Numbered from the stretch's first letter, positions 9,401-21,999 are shown. The stretch: 64,000 nt of DNA from Amblyomma americanum (GCF_052857255.1 NC_135500.1:160612689-160676688); one strand, 5' to 3'. The notes: generated from the letters alone by a model not told the origin. Made by a program: numbers and translations.

Positions 9401-12400
9401 CAATTCTTCCAGACATGTGAATGTACCTTTTTTGCCCCCTGACCGGGCCTCCTGGTGTAGACAGCGTTATCACAAGATCAGAACCGATGCACTTGGGTGA
9501 GCTGAAAGTCCGCTCTTTCGTTAAGGGTCTACTGCGCAGTGGCTTCAACGAGCGAGCTTTAATTAAATCGGACAGCTTGTTACACCACTACGTGCGCGGC
9601 CTTGGCATGTTAATTAACTCAGCAAGGAGAAGGCAGCGCACGGGGCGAGAAAAAAAGAAAGAAGAGGTGTACTAGGGTGCTAGCTTTAGACTATCTTGTA
9701 TACACAAAGCCATATGACACGCAGGGGACATGAACGCCGCTCAGGAGAACGTCGGTGCCAAGCAAATTGCCCCCGTTCCCCATGCATAGTTAAGTGCGAA
9801 AAGCGGCGTTCAAAGGGGCGTCGCTTCTCCCTAAAGTGCCCTTACGGCATTGCTCAAGCGGTCGCAAAGAAACTTGCTTCGGCTTTGGCGACGCCGCCCA
9901 TGAGGGATTTTGTGCCTGTGCAGCTCAGTTTTTAAGCTACGCGCACATTGGGTGGGCGACAAAGCGCGTACGGGAAGCAGATGCTAGAGGAGTTTGGTAA
10001 TGCGAGCAAAGATACCTTACACGTTTATTGGCAGCATCGTTTATTTAATGAACTGCCTGATAGAAGCAGCTAATTTCACAAATACTGCAAAAATATCAGG
10101 TAAAATCACTCCTCATGATGTGACCTACTAGTGGGAAGTGGATACGCATTTGGGAATATGGTCTTGTTTATACTCAAAGTAGCATTCTCTACCAAGACAT
10201 GAAAATAATGAGAGCCTGTGTAAAAATGTGCACTACCAAAGGAACCATCCGATAGCACGCAGAGGCTGGTTCTATGTTGGCGAATGTGCGCTTCTGCTGG
10301 GATGTTCGGTGTCAAAGTAAAGTGTCATCCTGCGAAAGACGACAATCTGCGGGTTCTTTTGAATTTTGCATTTATAATTTAATTTTTCACACAAAATTAC
10401 GAACCCAAATACAGGAATTACTGAAACCTCTTTACTTAAAGTTGTTCCTTTTTGTATCACTATTTGAACTCCCCCTCCCCCAACTCCCACTGACCGTTAT
10501 ATTTCAAAGATAGAGCGTCTGCGTTTTTCAGCCAGGACAGAGTGGTATACGTGGTAAGCATATCTCGGTCAGCAGTCAGCGCCAAAAAAGGAAGAGGTGA
10601 AAGTGCGGTGGAGGGCTTGGTCCTTGGTGGAAAGGCCATCGTCATCATAATCATCATGAATGTAAACTCAGCGGCAGTAGAGAGACATCTTAAGTACACC
10701 AGAGGTTTAGGCAGAACCACGTGGTTGGTTATTTTGTTGACTGATGAGTTAATGTCACATGCCAAAGCAGCACTGCAAGCTCGATACCGAACAAGGTAAC
10801 AGTCGATAAAACCACTACTGAAGCGAATGACTCTTGGTGTCAAGGTCTGTTAAGCTCTTTCCTGTGTAATCCTATCGCGTACTAATCTCTGTAAGCTTAA
10901 TTTCAGGATGCACGGCACGCCACAGTAGAGAGCTGCGACTTTATGTTTATTTCCTGCAGTTCTACAGAACTAATAAATAACTAAAAAGACAATTTCACAG
11001 CTCGCCTCTATGAAAAAAAAGGCGACAGCAGCTGAAGTTTAACATGTGAACTCGGGCTTAGCAACCGAACTTTTAAGCAGTGGCGGTCACAGAAGGAACG
11101 GAACAGAGCCACATAAATTGTGCCATTATACAAACAGTATTTCAACTGTTAATTCTGGCTTTTCATCAATGCACAAAGCAAAAAGGACTCATTAGTCGCT
11201 CTTGACTTCGAATCTGAGCGGTCATCTGCTACAAATGGCGACGGGTTCGTCGATGGGGTGACGTCACAGCAAGTGCGAACACAATGACACGAATTTGACT
11301 CGAGCAATATAATGTATACACCAGTGCGCGAGTAAGAAACTGCAGAAAAAAAAATTGCACGTTATTGTGCCCTGACAGCGGTAGTTACGAAGAAATCGGC
11401 CACAATAACGATGACGCCGGAAGAACGCATGATTACGGGCCCTTATCTGCAGTGCTTTAGCACTTTCTTTTCGCCTCAATCATGATGTGTTTAATGTGTA
11501 GCATGGCATCGATGCCGGCGCCTCGGAATTCGAACCACAAGGCTTTCAGGCTGGGAGCGTTGTCTAAACCTGGAAGTCAGTATCGATGTTTTCCTAAAAG
11601 TAGCGAAGCATGCTTACGCTTCCATTGCAGAAGCCATCGACGGCTTTCGTACTCGCAGTGACCACGTCCGGTGTGCCACTGTTTGCCTCTGCTTTAATGA
11701 AGCAGACCGACGGTGGAGGATGGTTGATTCATTGTTGGATGAATACCTTCATTTTCTTTCTCTGCCTCTACTGATCTCGGTGTGATCGGTACGGTCACTT
11801 CTTTCATGCAGCAACTGCGCTGCTAGCGGTGCAAACGTTCATCTCTATGCTGGGTTGTTTGCAACTGAACTTAATTACCCACTTCGCATGCATTGTCTCT
11901 TCCAACCAACTTGCATCGTGTGTTTGCTGCTGAACTAAACACTTCGTTGAGAATAAGAAAATCAATTACAATACGCCTATATATCGTTTTAGATATGAAA
12001 AAAAAATACAGATGGCTGAGTTTGTAAGGCATCAGCCAACGAAGCGACTTATGCAACGGCGCAGGCTGAAAATCAGCTTGGACTTCGCTCTTTTGTTTCT
12101 TCTTCTTTAAGCTAAGACGGGAAATTCTGTGATGAAGGCCTTTGACTCGCCATGATTTTGTCTGAATTTGCAACGAATAAGAGCTGGAAGCATTTAATGC
12201 TTACAAAATATTCTATTGTCAGCAACACTCAGATGCAGCCGAGTGCGCTTTTTAAAATTTAAAAATGCACACACTGCGGCCCTCACTTCATATCCACAAT
12301 ACTTAGACGTCACGACATACCCGCAAACAAAAAGGCATAATTTGTGCAGAATGGAGAGTTCCTGTAGCTTGCTCATTCATAATCTACGCCGATAGCACGT

Positions 12401-13770
12401 TCAGAGCAAGCAGGCAAAAACAAAACGGTGAGCGAGAAAAGACTCTGTGTAGCGACGTACTACCTAATCCAGGCAGGCGAAAAGCAGTGACCCTTAGCCA
12501 GCACTGCGAGCTTGCGTTTGTGTGTACTGCGTTCACGTACCCGCGCTGCGATGATTTCTGCCGGCACATGTCCCGTATCTGGCTCTATGTTTCTCGACGA
12601 TCATTCGTGCAGTCGCCTGACGTTGATCGCCAAAGCAAATCACCCACGATGGCCCGGGACAATGACTCATGAGTTCCCGTCAGTTGCTTTCACCTTTGCC
12701 TGACAGCCATAATCTGGGACAGAGGCTACTTTCATAGCCTCCGGCATCGGGAAATGAATGTACACTGGCTGTTCGCGCTAGTACACAAATTGGACGCAGC
12801 GGCATAGGCAGGCTTCCTTTCACGGCTTGCTCCTACAGGGCTAGCTCTTTCCATTCTCCGCCCCGTCGCAGTCGGGTGCTTTCTCTAATGTACCTTCGAG
12901 CAATGCCTCTGTTCTTTAGTTCGATTATATGGTTGTGCGCGCGTCCTGTACAGTAGTAATTGTGTTTGCTGTGCTTTGTCAAACTACGCTTACATCGTTG
13001 GCTTGCGGTGGCACAGCAATGGGCTTCGACTGCGGCTGCGTGCTGTTTCATTCATCTAGACCTGTGGTGTACAATGAAGATGCCCGATAAGGTACTTCAT
13101 CTTGTCTCACTGGTTCATTACGGTCTGTTAATTCTTTCTCTCCCCAGCGCTTTTATAGTTCGTCCATGGTGGCATATATTAGGAACACTAGTTCTTCGGA
13201 TCGCTTTTTAGACTCTGGTGTTTTTATTGCATTTGCTCATGCGTAGCAATGTTGTTTTTTTTCAGAAAGCTTCCAACGCGGTTTATCTAGTTTAAACGCA
13301 TCGTCTACATGCGTCCTCGATTGCATCATGCCAAAAGCCAGCTGTTAGCTCTCGCCAATAATTGTTGAAATTCAGGCGGCAGGTAGTCGAAGAAAGCAAG
13401 AATATTGAAGTCAGGGGGTAGCGAAAGAACGACTGGCTCTGAAGACGGTACGTCACAAAGAAAAGTACAAGAGTATATACTGACCGAGAAACTGCTTCCT
13501 GTCTTTATAGGTGCCATATGGACTTTCTCGAGATAGAAATAAACATAAAAACCATGTCTATTTTTAAGCCATGATCTGCAAAATAAATGTCGAGTTGATA
13601 ATTGCCTGCACTTTATTTGGTCTACTACAGGCAATAACGGCCGATATCATCACGCATATGTGGCGGTAATCAGGATACGACTGACCGTTGCTCGCAGTAG
13701 CACTCGGTTTAAAGACGCCTCCGGCCTATTTTACGTCGACCACATATTCGCAACCTCGGCATCAACTGAC
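6490..13770. other. Long non-coding stretch, nothing recognised
   Basis: More than 7 kb of AT-rich sequence. The longest ORFs are about 120 codons (9183-9548 minus and 10460-10843 minus) and overlap ORFs of similar length on the other strand, as expected by chance. No retrotransposon motif, tRNA-like box pair or inverted terminal repeat stood out. It could be intron or intergenic DNA. Confidence 0.45.
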
Positions 13771-13779
13771 AAGAGGATG

Positions 13780-15115
13780 TGAAAAGCACGGTGTGGATGT
13801 CAACAGTCCTAAGACAAATAAATAAACTCCACTACAAGCCCCAACGTATTGCCCATACTAACTATGGACTCATCGAAAATGAGCTCCACAAGACTGTGGA
13901 AGCCATCATGTTGTCACGAGTGATGTATGGTTACCCATATCTCCACTTAACGAATACTTAACTAGCTGCCCCGCAGAAACCAGCTATCTCATTCCACAAA
14001 CCGTATTGCACAACACGCTAGAGGAGAAGGATGCCGCACTTCATGAAGCTCAGCACCACTGCATCATCACCTCCCGTCAAGGCCGTGCTACACTAAAACA
14101 CTTAGAGAGGGCTACCACCTCCTACCAATCTCTGATTTTCGACAGCATTGAGAGCATTTACTTCTCCTCACCATACTGCCTATACCTCGATACATGAAGC
14201 AGGAGAAGAATTCGTCCCGTCGAGAACAAAGAGTATGTCATCTCACGACCCTATCACATGCCATACTACAGAGACGGAACCTTCGTTGTCCCCAACGCTA
14301 CATTTTCAGTAGGCCTACACAATCAAGTAGTTCGTCATCACACTGGAGTTCCTGTTCTGACCTCAGCTGAAGCACAGGTCATCGCTGAAGCGATCCTTCA
14401 CCACCATCCAGCAACTAACACGATGACTGTGCGCACGGACAGCCAGAACGCCCTCCATGATTTGGCGAGCAACAGGCTCCCGGGACATATCGACATCCAG
14501 CTGAACGCCTACCTTAACCAGCACCCTTTGCACGTTGTTCTGGAATGGGTGTCGGTAACAAGTGATTAGCAGGGACGGAAAGGGTACATGGCCTCTCTCG
14601 CGACAAGTCTCTGAGGAAACCTTTCCCCTTGGCCGGATGATTACAACACCAAGAATGAGGAAACTATGGACAAAAACACCAAAGAGAAAGACTGAAAGAA
14701 CTACGACACTGCGGCCGGCTATTTCCTCCCCCTCTTCCACATCTTACTCGCCGCGAGTTTACTTTCATTAGACAAGCAAAAACTAATCCTATACTATTTG
14801 ACCTGCACAAACACCACACACTCACACGCTCTGGTCATCCCCGCTGTAAGGTAGGTATGAGGCCCCAAACCTCATCACACGCTCAGATATTGGAGCTGCC
14901 CACGTGCCACAGTCACTACACCCACTTTTACGTACATTGTTACCCACTCAGGTAGCCCATTCTTGGGAGAACTGGGCCACTCCTCTTGTTGCACTCCGCC
15001 CAATACTATGGCCACTTCTCGTTGCCCATATCGCCCGCATAATCAGAAATATGGGCTCAGACGGTCCGACTTCAGACGGCGAACAGGAACAGGGTCCGAA
15101 AATAAATATTTTTTA
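13780..15115 (+). pseudogene. Decayed I/RNase H-type LINE ORF2, 3' fragment
   Basis: Three broken frames keep the order of a LINE ORF2 C-terminus. First comes the post-RT thumb region (PQRIAHTNYGLIENELHKTVEAIMLSRVMYGYPYL, 13828-13946) and a piece with LEEKDAALHEAQ. Then an RNase H domain (14258-14545) has YRDGTF with the first catalytic Asp, SAEAQVIAEAI with the Glu, and VRTDSQNAL with the second Asp, ending at LEWV where the His motif should follow. A tryptophan-rich tail with WENW is at 14963-15050. An AATAAA-like signal lies near 15103. The domain order matches the intact fragment at 18798-20324, but divergence is high and this copy is clearly older. Confidence 0.75.
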
Positions 15116-16090
15116 GGTCTCCCTGGGAACAACTTGGGCAACGCTTCCGAAGATCGCAGAATCGGTCGCGCGTGTCCGCTTTACTTCGAGCGCTGTCCAT
15201 TCGACTCTAGCAAGTGCAGGGATGTGACCCGTCTATGTGAGGCACATACTGATTTATTGACGTACAGTGGCAGTCCAATAATGTTGATAATACCTTGCAG
15301 CTGTTGACACCCGGCTGCGCCTCGAAGATCTGTCTATGCTTGACGCTATTACTTGCTTGACACGAATTTACTTGCGGGAGGGACACCGGCTAAATGTAGC
15401 GAATGGTCGCTCACGAACTAAAAACGCCTTTTCTTTTGTTCTTCCTCCGTCCTGTGCAGTTTATTGTTAATTGTACTCACCACCTACGAACAACTACCCT
15501 GCCCTTATACACTCTTAATTTAAAATAGTCAAAGACCATGCGAAAAATTTTAATTCTCCACATGCACGGCCGTGAGCCAGCATCATTCTATGTTGTTGTT
15601 GTTGCCTCATAAGCTATGGCACTTAACCACAGTGGGGAATTGGCCAGGGTTTGGTGCAGATACAAACAGGAGAGAGTCATCCAGGCTTATCTCAAGCGGC
15701 TCATGAATAAAAACTGAAGAATCAGGAAAAACGAGTAACAAATCTCGAAAGATTTTGTGTTGATTGGAATAAAAATCGAGGAAACAAAGAGGTGAATGTT
15801 AATAAATAATAAAAAGTAATAATCATAAACAAAATTTTGAGAGAAAAGTAAAGGGAAATAAGACTAAACACAAAAATCTCCCGGTCTGGATAGTATACCT
15901 GTGAAGAAGATAACAAATTAGCTTAAGGGCGTGCCCATTGACGGTCGCACCAAACGAGAGGAAGACGGGGAGAGTAAACGGCTGCTCTTATTGAGCAACG
16001 GCAATTTGCAAATACCGAAATTCTCTGCGGTGCAAACCACCGGAAGGAGAGAATGAAATTGTATAAGGATTCAACGCCTCCGCATGAGGC
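15116..16090. other. Non-coding stretch, nothing recognised
   Basis: Contains a short (TTG)n run near 15592-15603 and an A/T-rich segment at 15715-15920. No gene or repeat family recognised. Confidence 0.45.
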
Positions 16091-16099
16091 GCATAGATT

Positions 16100-17042
16100 C
16101 GACGGCTTGAAGTAAGAACGGCATAATTAAAAATTCAGACAAAGAATCCTGTGCAGCGTAAAAGCGTCATGGAAACCTCACGTTGCCTTAAAGTACACGG
16201 ACGAACGTTCCATGCGAATACTGAGTGTTCGTAGTCCGCTGTAGCAAGGATGGGCTCATGGCTCAGGTTCTGGTGTATTCGGAAACGTTCATAACGAGAC
16301 GTGGTCAGCAGGGTAGGTTTAGAAAGAAGTGGGCAACAGGCCCAATGATGGTTTATTTCGCTAAGAAATCGCCCATCGAATTGAAGTAATGCCACAGTGC
16401 CCTGGAATCCACTGAAACCGCACTTTTTGCACATCAAGGGGCACAATGTAGGTTAGGGATCGGTATAAGAGTCTAGTTCCCGAGCTTTCAAGCGCTGCCA
16501 AGACTGAGGGACTATCAGAGATAATGATTACATGAGAAATATAGCGACGAATTCAGCAGCGAAAATTGGCGTATAATCTGGGACCCGGGCAGAGTAACTC
16601 CAGTATAATGCTTGGGCATAAGCACCTACTGCTGCTTTTTCGCCATGTTGAGAGGCATCTGTAAAATTAACAGCGTGGCTTGGGTACTTGAGGAGATATT
16701 CTTTCAGAAGACAATTTATCACATTGACAGCAGATTCTTTTGCATATTGTGGCAGCGTATGGTGGAAGCAAATACCTGGGGCAGCCTGCACATTGCTAAC
16801 GCATTGCACAGACCTAAGCGAGACAGGAATTTGAGACAACAGGTACTCTGTAAGCACGAACTGAGGCCGCTTATATTGCGGACATTGTTTATGTAGGAGC
16901 AAAGCAAGGTTTGTAAAAAAAATGAATGGAGCACTCCAGGCATAAGCTCAAGTCCCCGTAAGAAGGGGTGCACTGTCAGATGCTGGAAGCGAGAGTTCAA
17001 GTCCCGTACATGAGCTTCCAGAAAGAGGACCACATTTGCCAC
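16100..17042 (-). pseudogene. Decayed LINE ORF2 fragment with RNase H, minus strand
   Basis: The minus-strand frame at 16902-16528 contains NFTDASQHGEKAAVGAYAQA then FAAEFVAI. This fits the first two RNase H blocks (F/YTD-G/A-S with the first Asp, AE..AI with the Glu). After a stop, a second frame (16446-16135) has PLMCKKCGFSGFQGTVALLQ, which resembles the degraded HxGIxGNExAD block, then a region of the post-RNase H type. Divergence from the + strand RNase H LINEs suggests a different lineage. Left and right ends are uncertain. Confidence 0.55.
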
Positions 17043-17044
17043 TG

Positions 17045-18784
17045 ATTATTGCAAAACAGGAAAAGCAGTAAAGCGCGCCTCTCCAAAAGCACCAGAGGTT
17101 GAATTAGAAAGGCTGCTTTGCTGTATTCACGCAAAACAGCGCCTTCACTGCAGTAAGTATGAAAATGAAGAAGCGAGTAATTCAGCAGTTGGAATATTTG
17201 ATCTCGTTCACAAAAACATATGCGTTATGTATGTTCGCATTGAAAAGCAAGAATATGTTCTCCTGGAGAACGGCGTTTCTCCTCTCTACCATCAGTGCGC
17301 TTAGTAATCAACGGCAGATTGTCATACCAAATGAAAAAAATAAGTGCCGAATTTTTATTTAGATGCAGTAGGGACTACAACGTTTTTTTAATTATTTTTT
17401 TTCGGCATAGATAACCGGCAGCCATTTAATCTTTCATACCACCTGATGCAAAATTTCAGCTTTTAAACTGACATCCGGTTTAGCGGCGTTGTTTTGCAAA
17501 GCAGAATCACGCCTCAATTTTAATATCATCTTGGTTCCAGCTCGATTAGAACGTAATGCTTCAGACTCAAGGAAACAGCAGGCGAGTGTTTGAAGCCGCA
17601 TTAGTGTGAACCTCTCTTATGAACTGATAGGTAAACTTAATGTCATGGCAGAGACGCGAATTATTTGGAACTGAGCCATAATGATGAGTCACACGCATTT
17701 TCGCTCACATTTGTTGGGTATACGTGATCGATGTACTCTAAATGTCGACGGAAATAATAACCGTCAAAATTTGTCAGTAATCACAGGACCAGCTCTGTTT
17801 TCAACCTTCCATTCCCTGCGAAAAATAAGAAAAAATTTTTGTTTCTTCAAAAATCACTAGCCTTTCATGAGCCCTCCCATCACTACTGCAAATCAGACCT
17901 CTCAGCTCATAGTACCTGCCACTTCGACACGGGCCGTCCCTGCTGTCGTGAACTTGAAGGCAACGCTCAATATTCCTTGGCTCAGAAGACACAGCCGCGG
18001 GAACGATACTTCCTATTATTGCCACTGAACCGCCAGATATGGTCGCATGAGTGTAACGGCCTCAGTCGCAGTAAATCTATTTATTTTTTCGTCCCTCTAT
18101 TGCCAAATCATGCTCCTCTTTTGCTCTTCACTCGGTTTTGAGCTTCCCAACAGATGAAACAGAGCAAAGGCGAGAGTCGCGAAATATTTTTACGCTGTCT
18201 GGAGACATGCGGTAAAAGAAGTCTCGCAGGAATCGTCGTATTCTCGGCCCTGTCATACCCGGCGAGGCAGGAAGAGCAGGCAAGAAGCTGTTCTGGTGGC
18301 GCCGCCAGCGATTACCGTGGTGTACCCTCCCGTGCTTTCATTTCCGCGCTATCAGGACGCGGCGCGTTTACACTACAGTAGCAACAGGGATGTCATTTTC
18401 AGGGAGGGAATTCAAGCAGCAGAATAAAAAAAAATCATCACATCCAGCTTGTTTTTCACGTCCAGTCAAGTTTTCCAAGCGCGTGACTCTTTATAAGCGG
18501 TGTCGTAAATTCTCGAAAAGATCCGGGTACCCTTAATCATAAGAATATCCACATCGTCATGATAGGATTGTAAAGACTACAATACAGAGAGACGTGTGTA
18601 TTATTATCGATAACGCCAGACTCGCCGAGACCATCTTTAACGGAAATAATTATAGCGAAGAAGTAGAAACGGTTAAATAAAAAGTGAATCACCGAAAAAT
18701 GAGGGACGTCACAAGAAATGTGCAATTATGATAGACGACATCCTCAAGACGCGCAAGATTCAAAACGGACGTTGAAAATTTATT
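17045..18784. other. Non-coding stretch, nothing recognised
   Basis: Only short overlapping ORFs. The segment 18150-18380 is somewhat GC-richer with a 75-codon ORF but shows no domain. It ends at the target site of the LINE insertion at 18796. Confidence 0.45.
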
Positions 18785-18795
18785 TAGATAATGTT
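18785..18795. repeat. Target-site duplication, left copy (TAGATAATGTT)
   Basis: An 11-bp sequence repeated exactly at 20375-20385, directly after the LINE 3' end. It marks insertion by target-primed reverse transcription. Confidence 0.9.
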
Positions 18796-20374
18796 CACTC
18801 CAAGCAGCAGTGGACATCATCGAGGCATGCGCATGGGATTCCGGCCTCACTTGTTCTGAGCAAAAATCTGAACTCTTCGTGATCCGTCGTAAACAAAGAG
18901 GTAGGCGTACCACGACATCCCCCCCGCAAATAAATGTCTATGTTAATGGACGATCTGTCAAAGAGGTACAGACCATGAGAATACTGAGGTTGTATTTACA
19001 AAGAAATGGTAAGAATAATGACACACTCACTAAGCTAAAACGCACGGTAGAAGCGACGGCACGATTACTCCGCCGCATAGCTAACCGCAGACAAGGGGTG
19101 AGGGAAAGAGATTTATGCCGCCTAGTGCAGGCCTTTGCGCTGAGCAGGATACTCTATGCCACCCCTTATCTGAAATTTTCGAAAGCAGAAAAGGACAAAT
19201 TGGATAGCATGATACGGCAGGCCTATAAGGCTGCGTTAGGACTCCCACTAAATGCCTCAACCGGAAGGCTTATGAGGTTAGGAATACATAACACCTACAA
19301 TGAACTGAAAGAAGCCCATTTAATGGCTCAAACAGCGCGATTAGCCAATTCCAGAACTGGCAGGAGTATTCTTACCAGGCTCGGAATTAACTTTCAACCT
19401 ACGAATAACGATGCTAAAGTAGACTTACCCCGCGCCTATAGGACGGCCCTACTAATCAAACCACTCCCCAAAAACATGCACCCCTTACACCATGAGGGTA
19501 GAAGACAAGCACGAGCCAAAGCCTTACATAAGAAATACAGACAGTGCGCTGCAACACTTTATGTAGATGCGGCAGAATACAAAAATACCAATGCCTTTGC
19601 AGTTGTGGTTGTGAACGAGAATGGTGACCACATCGTCTCGGCGACAATCAAAACGAAATCCTCTGAAACGGCAGAAGAGGCGGCTATAGCCCTCGCCCTA
19701 GCACATACCCAAGGGAGCATCATCCTCAGCGATTCCAAAATGGGTATCAATAATTTCGCTAAAGGGCGAATTACAAACACCTCCCTTAGAATCCTTAACG
19801 CAACCAAATTCTCACCAAATTATTCCGAATTGATATGGGTCCCAGCCCATTCGGGGAATCCGGGGAACGAGGCAGCCCACAATAAAGCCCGAGGTTTCGT
19901 CGACCGGGCAGTCGATGAGTCTGGCTCCCTGAATTTCACGAAGGACTCAATGATCACATATCATGATCTCACCAATCATTTTAAACTAGAGAGGAGAATT
20001 TTCCCTCCTCCAGACAAAAGACTTACTAAAGAACAAGAGGTTACGTGGCGTCGTCTACAGACGAGATCGATACGCACCCCATCACTCCTCGCGCACATTT
20101 ATCCAGATCTTTACAACCCAAACTGCAAACACTGTGGCCAACGTGCTACCTACGATCACATCCTGTGGGACTGCAAAATAGAGCCACCTCCGGGTGATCT
20201 AGTTACAGCTCCTTCTCTCGAGCGGTGGGAGACCGTGCTGGCTAGCTCTGACCCCAGAACGCAAGTTTTGGCGGTGGAGTGGGCTGACAAAGTCGTCGAG
20301 GGCTATGTACTCTCCACCACTTAACGCGACCTCTTGCCAAGCTCTTCCCAGCGAATAAAATGTCTTACAATCAA
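18796..20374 (+). mobile_element. 5'-truncated LINE with intact remaining frame and 11-bp TSD
   Basis: A non-LTR retrotransposon copy of 1579 bp. It starts abruptly within ORF2, inside the region downstream of the RT catalytic motif, and ends about 50 bases after the stop codon, past an AATAAA (20354-20359) and AATCAA. Perfect TAGATAATGTT duplications flank it. Truncation at the 5' end, a downstream poly(A)-type signal and long duplications are the signature of LINE retrotransposition. The absence of stops or frameshifts over 508 codons indicates a recent insertion. Confidence 0.92.
18798..20324 (+). CDS. LINE ORF2 C-terminal part: RT end, RNase H, CCHC (5' partial)
   Basis: Polymerase C-terminus of an I-group/RNase H LINE. 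The frame is open from the truncation point to TAA at 20322-20324. No own start is expected: the first in-frame start-like codon is the GTG at 18810, and residues below are counted from it. The sequence begins in the RT region after the missing catalytic YxDD (GLTCSEQKSEL). The thumb with LSRILYATPYL follows at about residues 110-121. RNase H spans about residues 248-365 with Asp253 (YVDAA), Glu289 (AEEAAI), Asp308 (LSDSK) and His347 (WVPAHSGNPGNEAAH); the usual last Asp is His here. A CCHC finger has Cys439, Cys442, His450 and Cys455. A shorter WE-containing tail closes the protein. The fragment lacks endonuclease and most of RT, so it cannot move by itself. Confidence 0.85.
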   Translation, partial: LQAAVDIIEACAWDSGLTCSEQKSELFVIRRKQRGRRTTTSPPQINVYVNGRSVKEVQTMRILRLYLQRNGKNNDTLTKLKRTVEATARLLRRIANRRQGVRERDLCRLVQAFALSRILYATPYLKFSKAEKDKLDSMIRQAYKAALGLPLNASTGRLMRLGIHNTYNELKEAHLMAQTARLANSRTGRSILTRLGINFQPTNNDAKVDLPRAYRTALLIKPLPKNMHPLHHEGRRQARAKALHKKYRQCAATLYVDAAEYKNTNAFAVVVVNENGDHIVSATIKTKSSETAEEAAIALALAHTQGSIILSDSKMGINNFAKGRITNTSLRILNATKFSPNYSELIWVPAHSGNPGNEAAHNKARGFVDRAVDESGSLNFTKDSMITYHDLTNHFKLERRIFPPPDKRLTKEQEVTWRRLQTRSIRTPSLLAHIYPDLYNPNCKHCGQRATYDHILWDCKIEPPPGDLVTAPSLERWETVLASSDPRTQVLAVEWADKVVEGYVLSTT

Positions 20375-20385
20375 TAGATAATGTT
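20375..20385. repeat. Target-site duplication, right copy (TAGATAATGTT)
   Basis: Exact match to 18785-18795. The bases on the outer side of each copy differ, so the duplication is 11 bp. Confidence 0.9.
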
Positions 20386-21576
20386 TGCACAGCTCTTTCT
20401 TTTTTTAGCAAAATATTTGAATGTACAGGGTTTCTGACGTCCTCGATCTTTCTTTAATATTCCTATCTCACGCATCTCAGAAATTTCCGACGTCTTATTG
20501 ATATGTGTCTTTACACTGGTGTCAATAAAAATTTTAAGTCTTGTAAGGCTGCAGTTGCAGAAAAGTTTCGGAACATATTGACTGCGTTAATAGGAATTCT
20601 CCTTTGGCAATCACTTCAGTCGTATTTGCATCAAAATCGAGGAAGAGGGTGGAGTGGAAAGCATCTCAACACTTGGTGGCATTTACTGCGTGATTTCACG
20701 GTATCTGGCAAACCTAAATGAATCGCAACAAAAAAAAAACAACTTTTGAATTCATCGTAATTTATGTTCCAAACACAATGGTCATGGTGTAGATGTCAAC
20801 AAGCTATTTCCGAACGCGTTGAATTCGTTAAATTGGATGGAAATGTAGTACAGTCTTTGCATTTCAGTTTTGTCGGAATGGTTTCATCAGTGCCAGAAAT
20901 CGATCACATGGTGTGCAGAACACCGAAGCCGCAGAGCACCGAAGATGCCCCCCGAATCATCCGAACGAGACGACCATGAAGATGCTTTATCACACCATTT
21001 ACTTCGAACGGCGCCTTAACGGCATGCCGCGGAATCGTGAATAGGTTAATGCCCACATATATGCGGAATTCGCCACGCTCTCCTTTACATTCTTAGATCA
21101 CTAGGACTCCTCATACATCGCTTAGCATAGTGGTGCACTCGATAAGCGATGCGCCTCTGCGCCAGCAGGCGACTGTTTCAAACACAGACACTGACGAGCC
21201 TTGTCAGATGCAGGTTTTTCATCCCACGCAACCTCTCGCGACCAGTCACCAGTTTCACTGCCAACTGCCATGGTGAACAGTTTGCCCACAATCCGGGGCC
21301 AGTTTGCAACCTGCCATTATGGGCAGGTTGTGATGACGTCACATAGTCACCTAATCTGTGGCAGGAGGGACACCTGCTTTCACGCTCAGAAAGATGCCGG
21401 CGGCGACAACACAGCTGACGACGCAAGATTTTCTGCAGAATGGGAGCGTTAACGCTGTCACGGTAAAAAATAGACCAGGCTCTTTGTTTCATTTAGAAAG
21501 AGCAGGAACGTAGACGACGGGAACATTTTTACTTCAGTTTCGTGCTTAATGGAAACGGAGGCGTCGGGGGTTGCAA
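20386..21576. other. Non-coding stretch; hairpin near 21308-21331
   Basis: No gene is recognised. CAACCTGCC and GGCAGGTTG flank ATTATG, giving a perfect 9-bp stem with a 6-base loop, followed by TGATGACGTCAC. The surrounding 21150-21450 segment may be part of a dispersed repeat. Confidence 0.4.
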
Positions 21577-21593
21577 CTAAGAAGATGCAGCGA

Positions 21594-21660
21594 CGGCGTA
21601 GAGGTAGAGCATCCGCCTCTCGTGCAAGAGGACCGGGGCTCGAATCTCAGTACCGCGCAA
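21594..21660 (+). promoter_or_regulatory. tRNA-like segment at the 5' end of the RTE LINE
   Basis: GTAGAGGTAGAGCATCCGCC resembles a tRNA D-arm/A box. CCTC...GAGG forms an anticodon-like stem, and GGGGCTCGAATCTC (21635-21648) is a good B-box/T-arm match. The loop size is not canonical and there is no proper acceptor stem, so it is not a tRNA gene. It may serve as an internal pol III-type promoter, or be a fused SINE head at the start of the LINE. Confidence 0.45.
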
Positions 21661-21999
21661 TTCTGCACCGGATTAAAAAAAATACTCCACGGGTTGAAGG
21701 AATTGCATACCCAGGCCTGGGATGCGGCTTGATCTCGGTGACCAGAACCCACAATGCACTCCCTCACCAGAGCAGGATTTGGTCACCCTGTTGTACTACC
21801 TGGCCAAGACCTGCTAAGAACACACCAATCAACCCTCGGCCCTCAGTTCAAGCGGGTTCCGAGCAACGGACGAAAGCGGCGGTGAGACCTGTGACGTAGC
21901 GGAGGGTGCTAAGAATGTCTTCCTCCGGCCTGGCGCCATTGGAAACCTAACCTGGGAAGGTTTAACGCTAGAATCTCATTCAGTTAGGCTAGCCAAGCA

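Noticed and set aside
10636..10666. ATC-rich stretch as a possible minus-strand RTE 3' end
   Set aside because: The expected TCAGGCTG-type sequence and any RT C-terminal block are absent next to it.
21594..21660. A tRNA gene at the RTE 5' end
   Set aside because: There is no acceptor stem, the anticodon loop is irregular, and the sequence continues into LINE leader.
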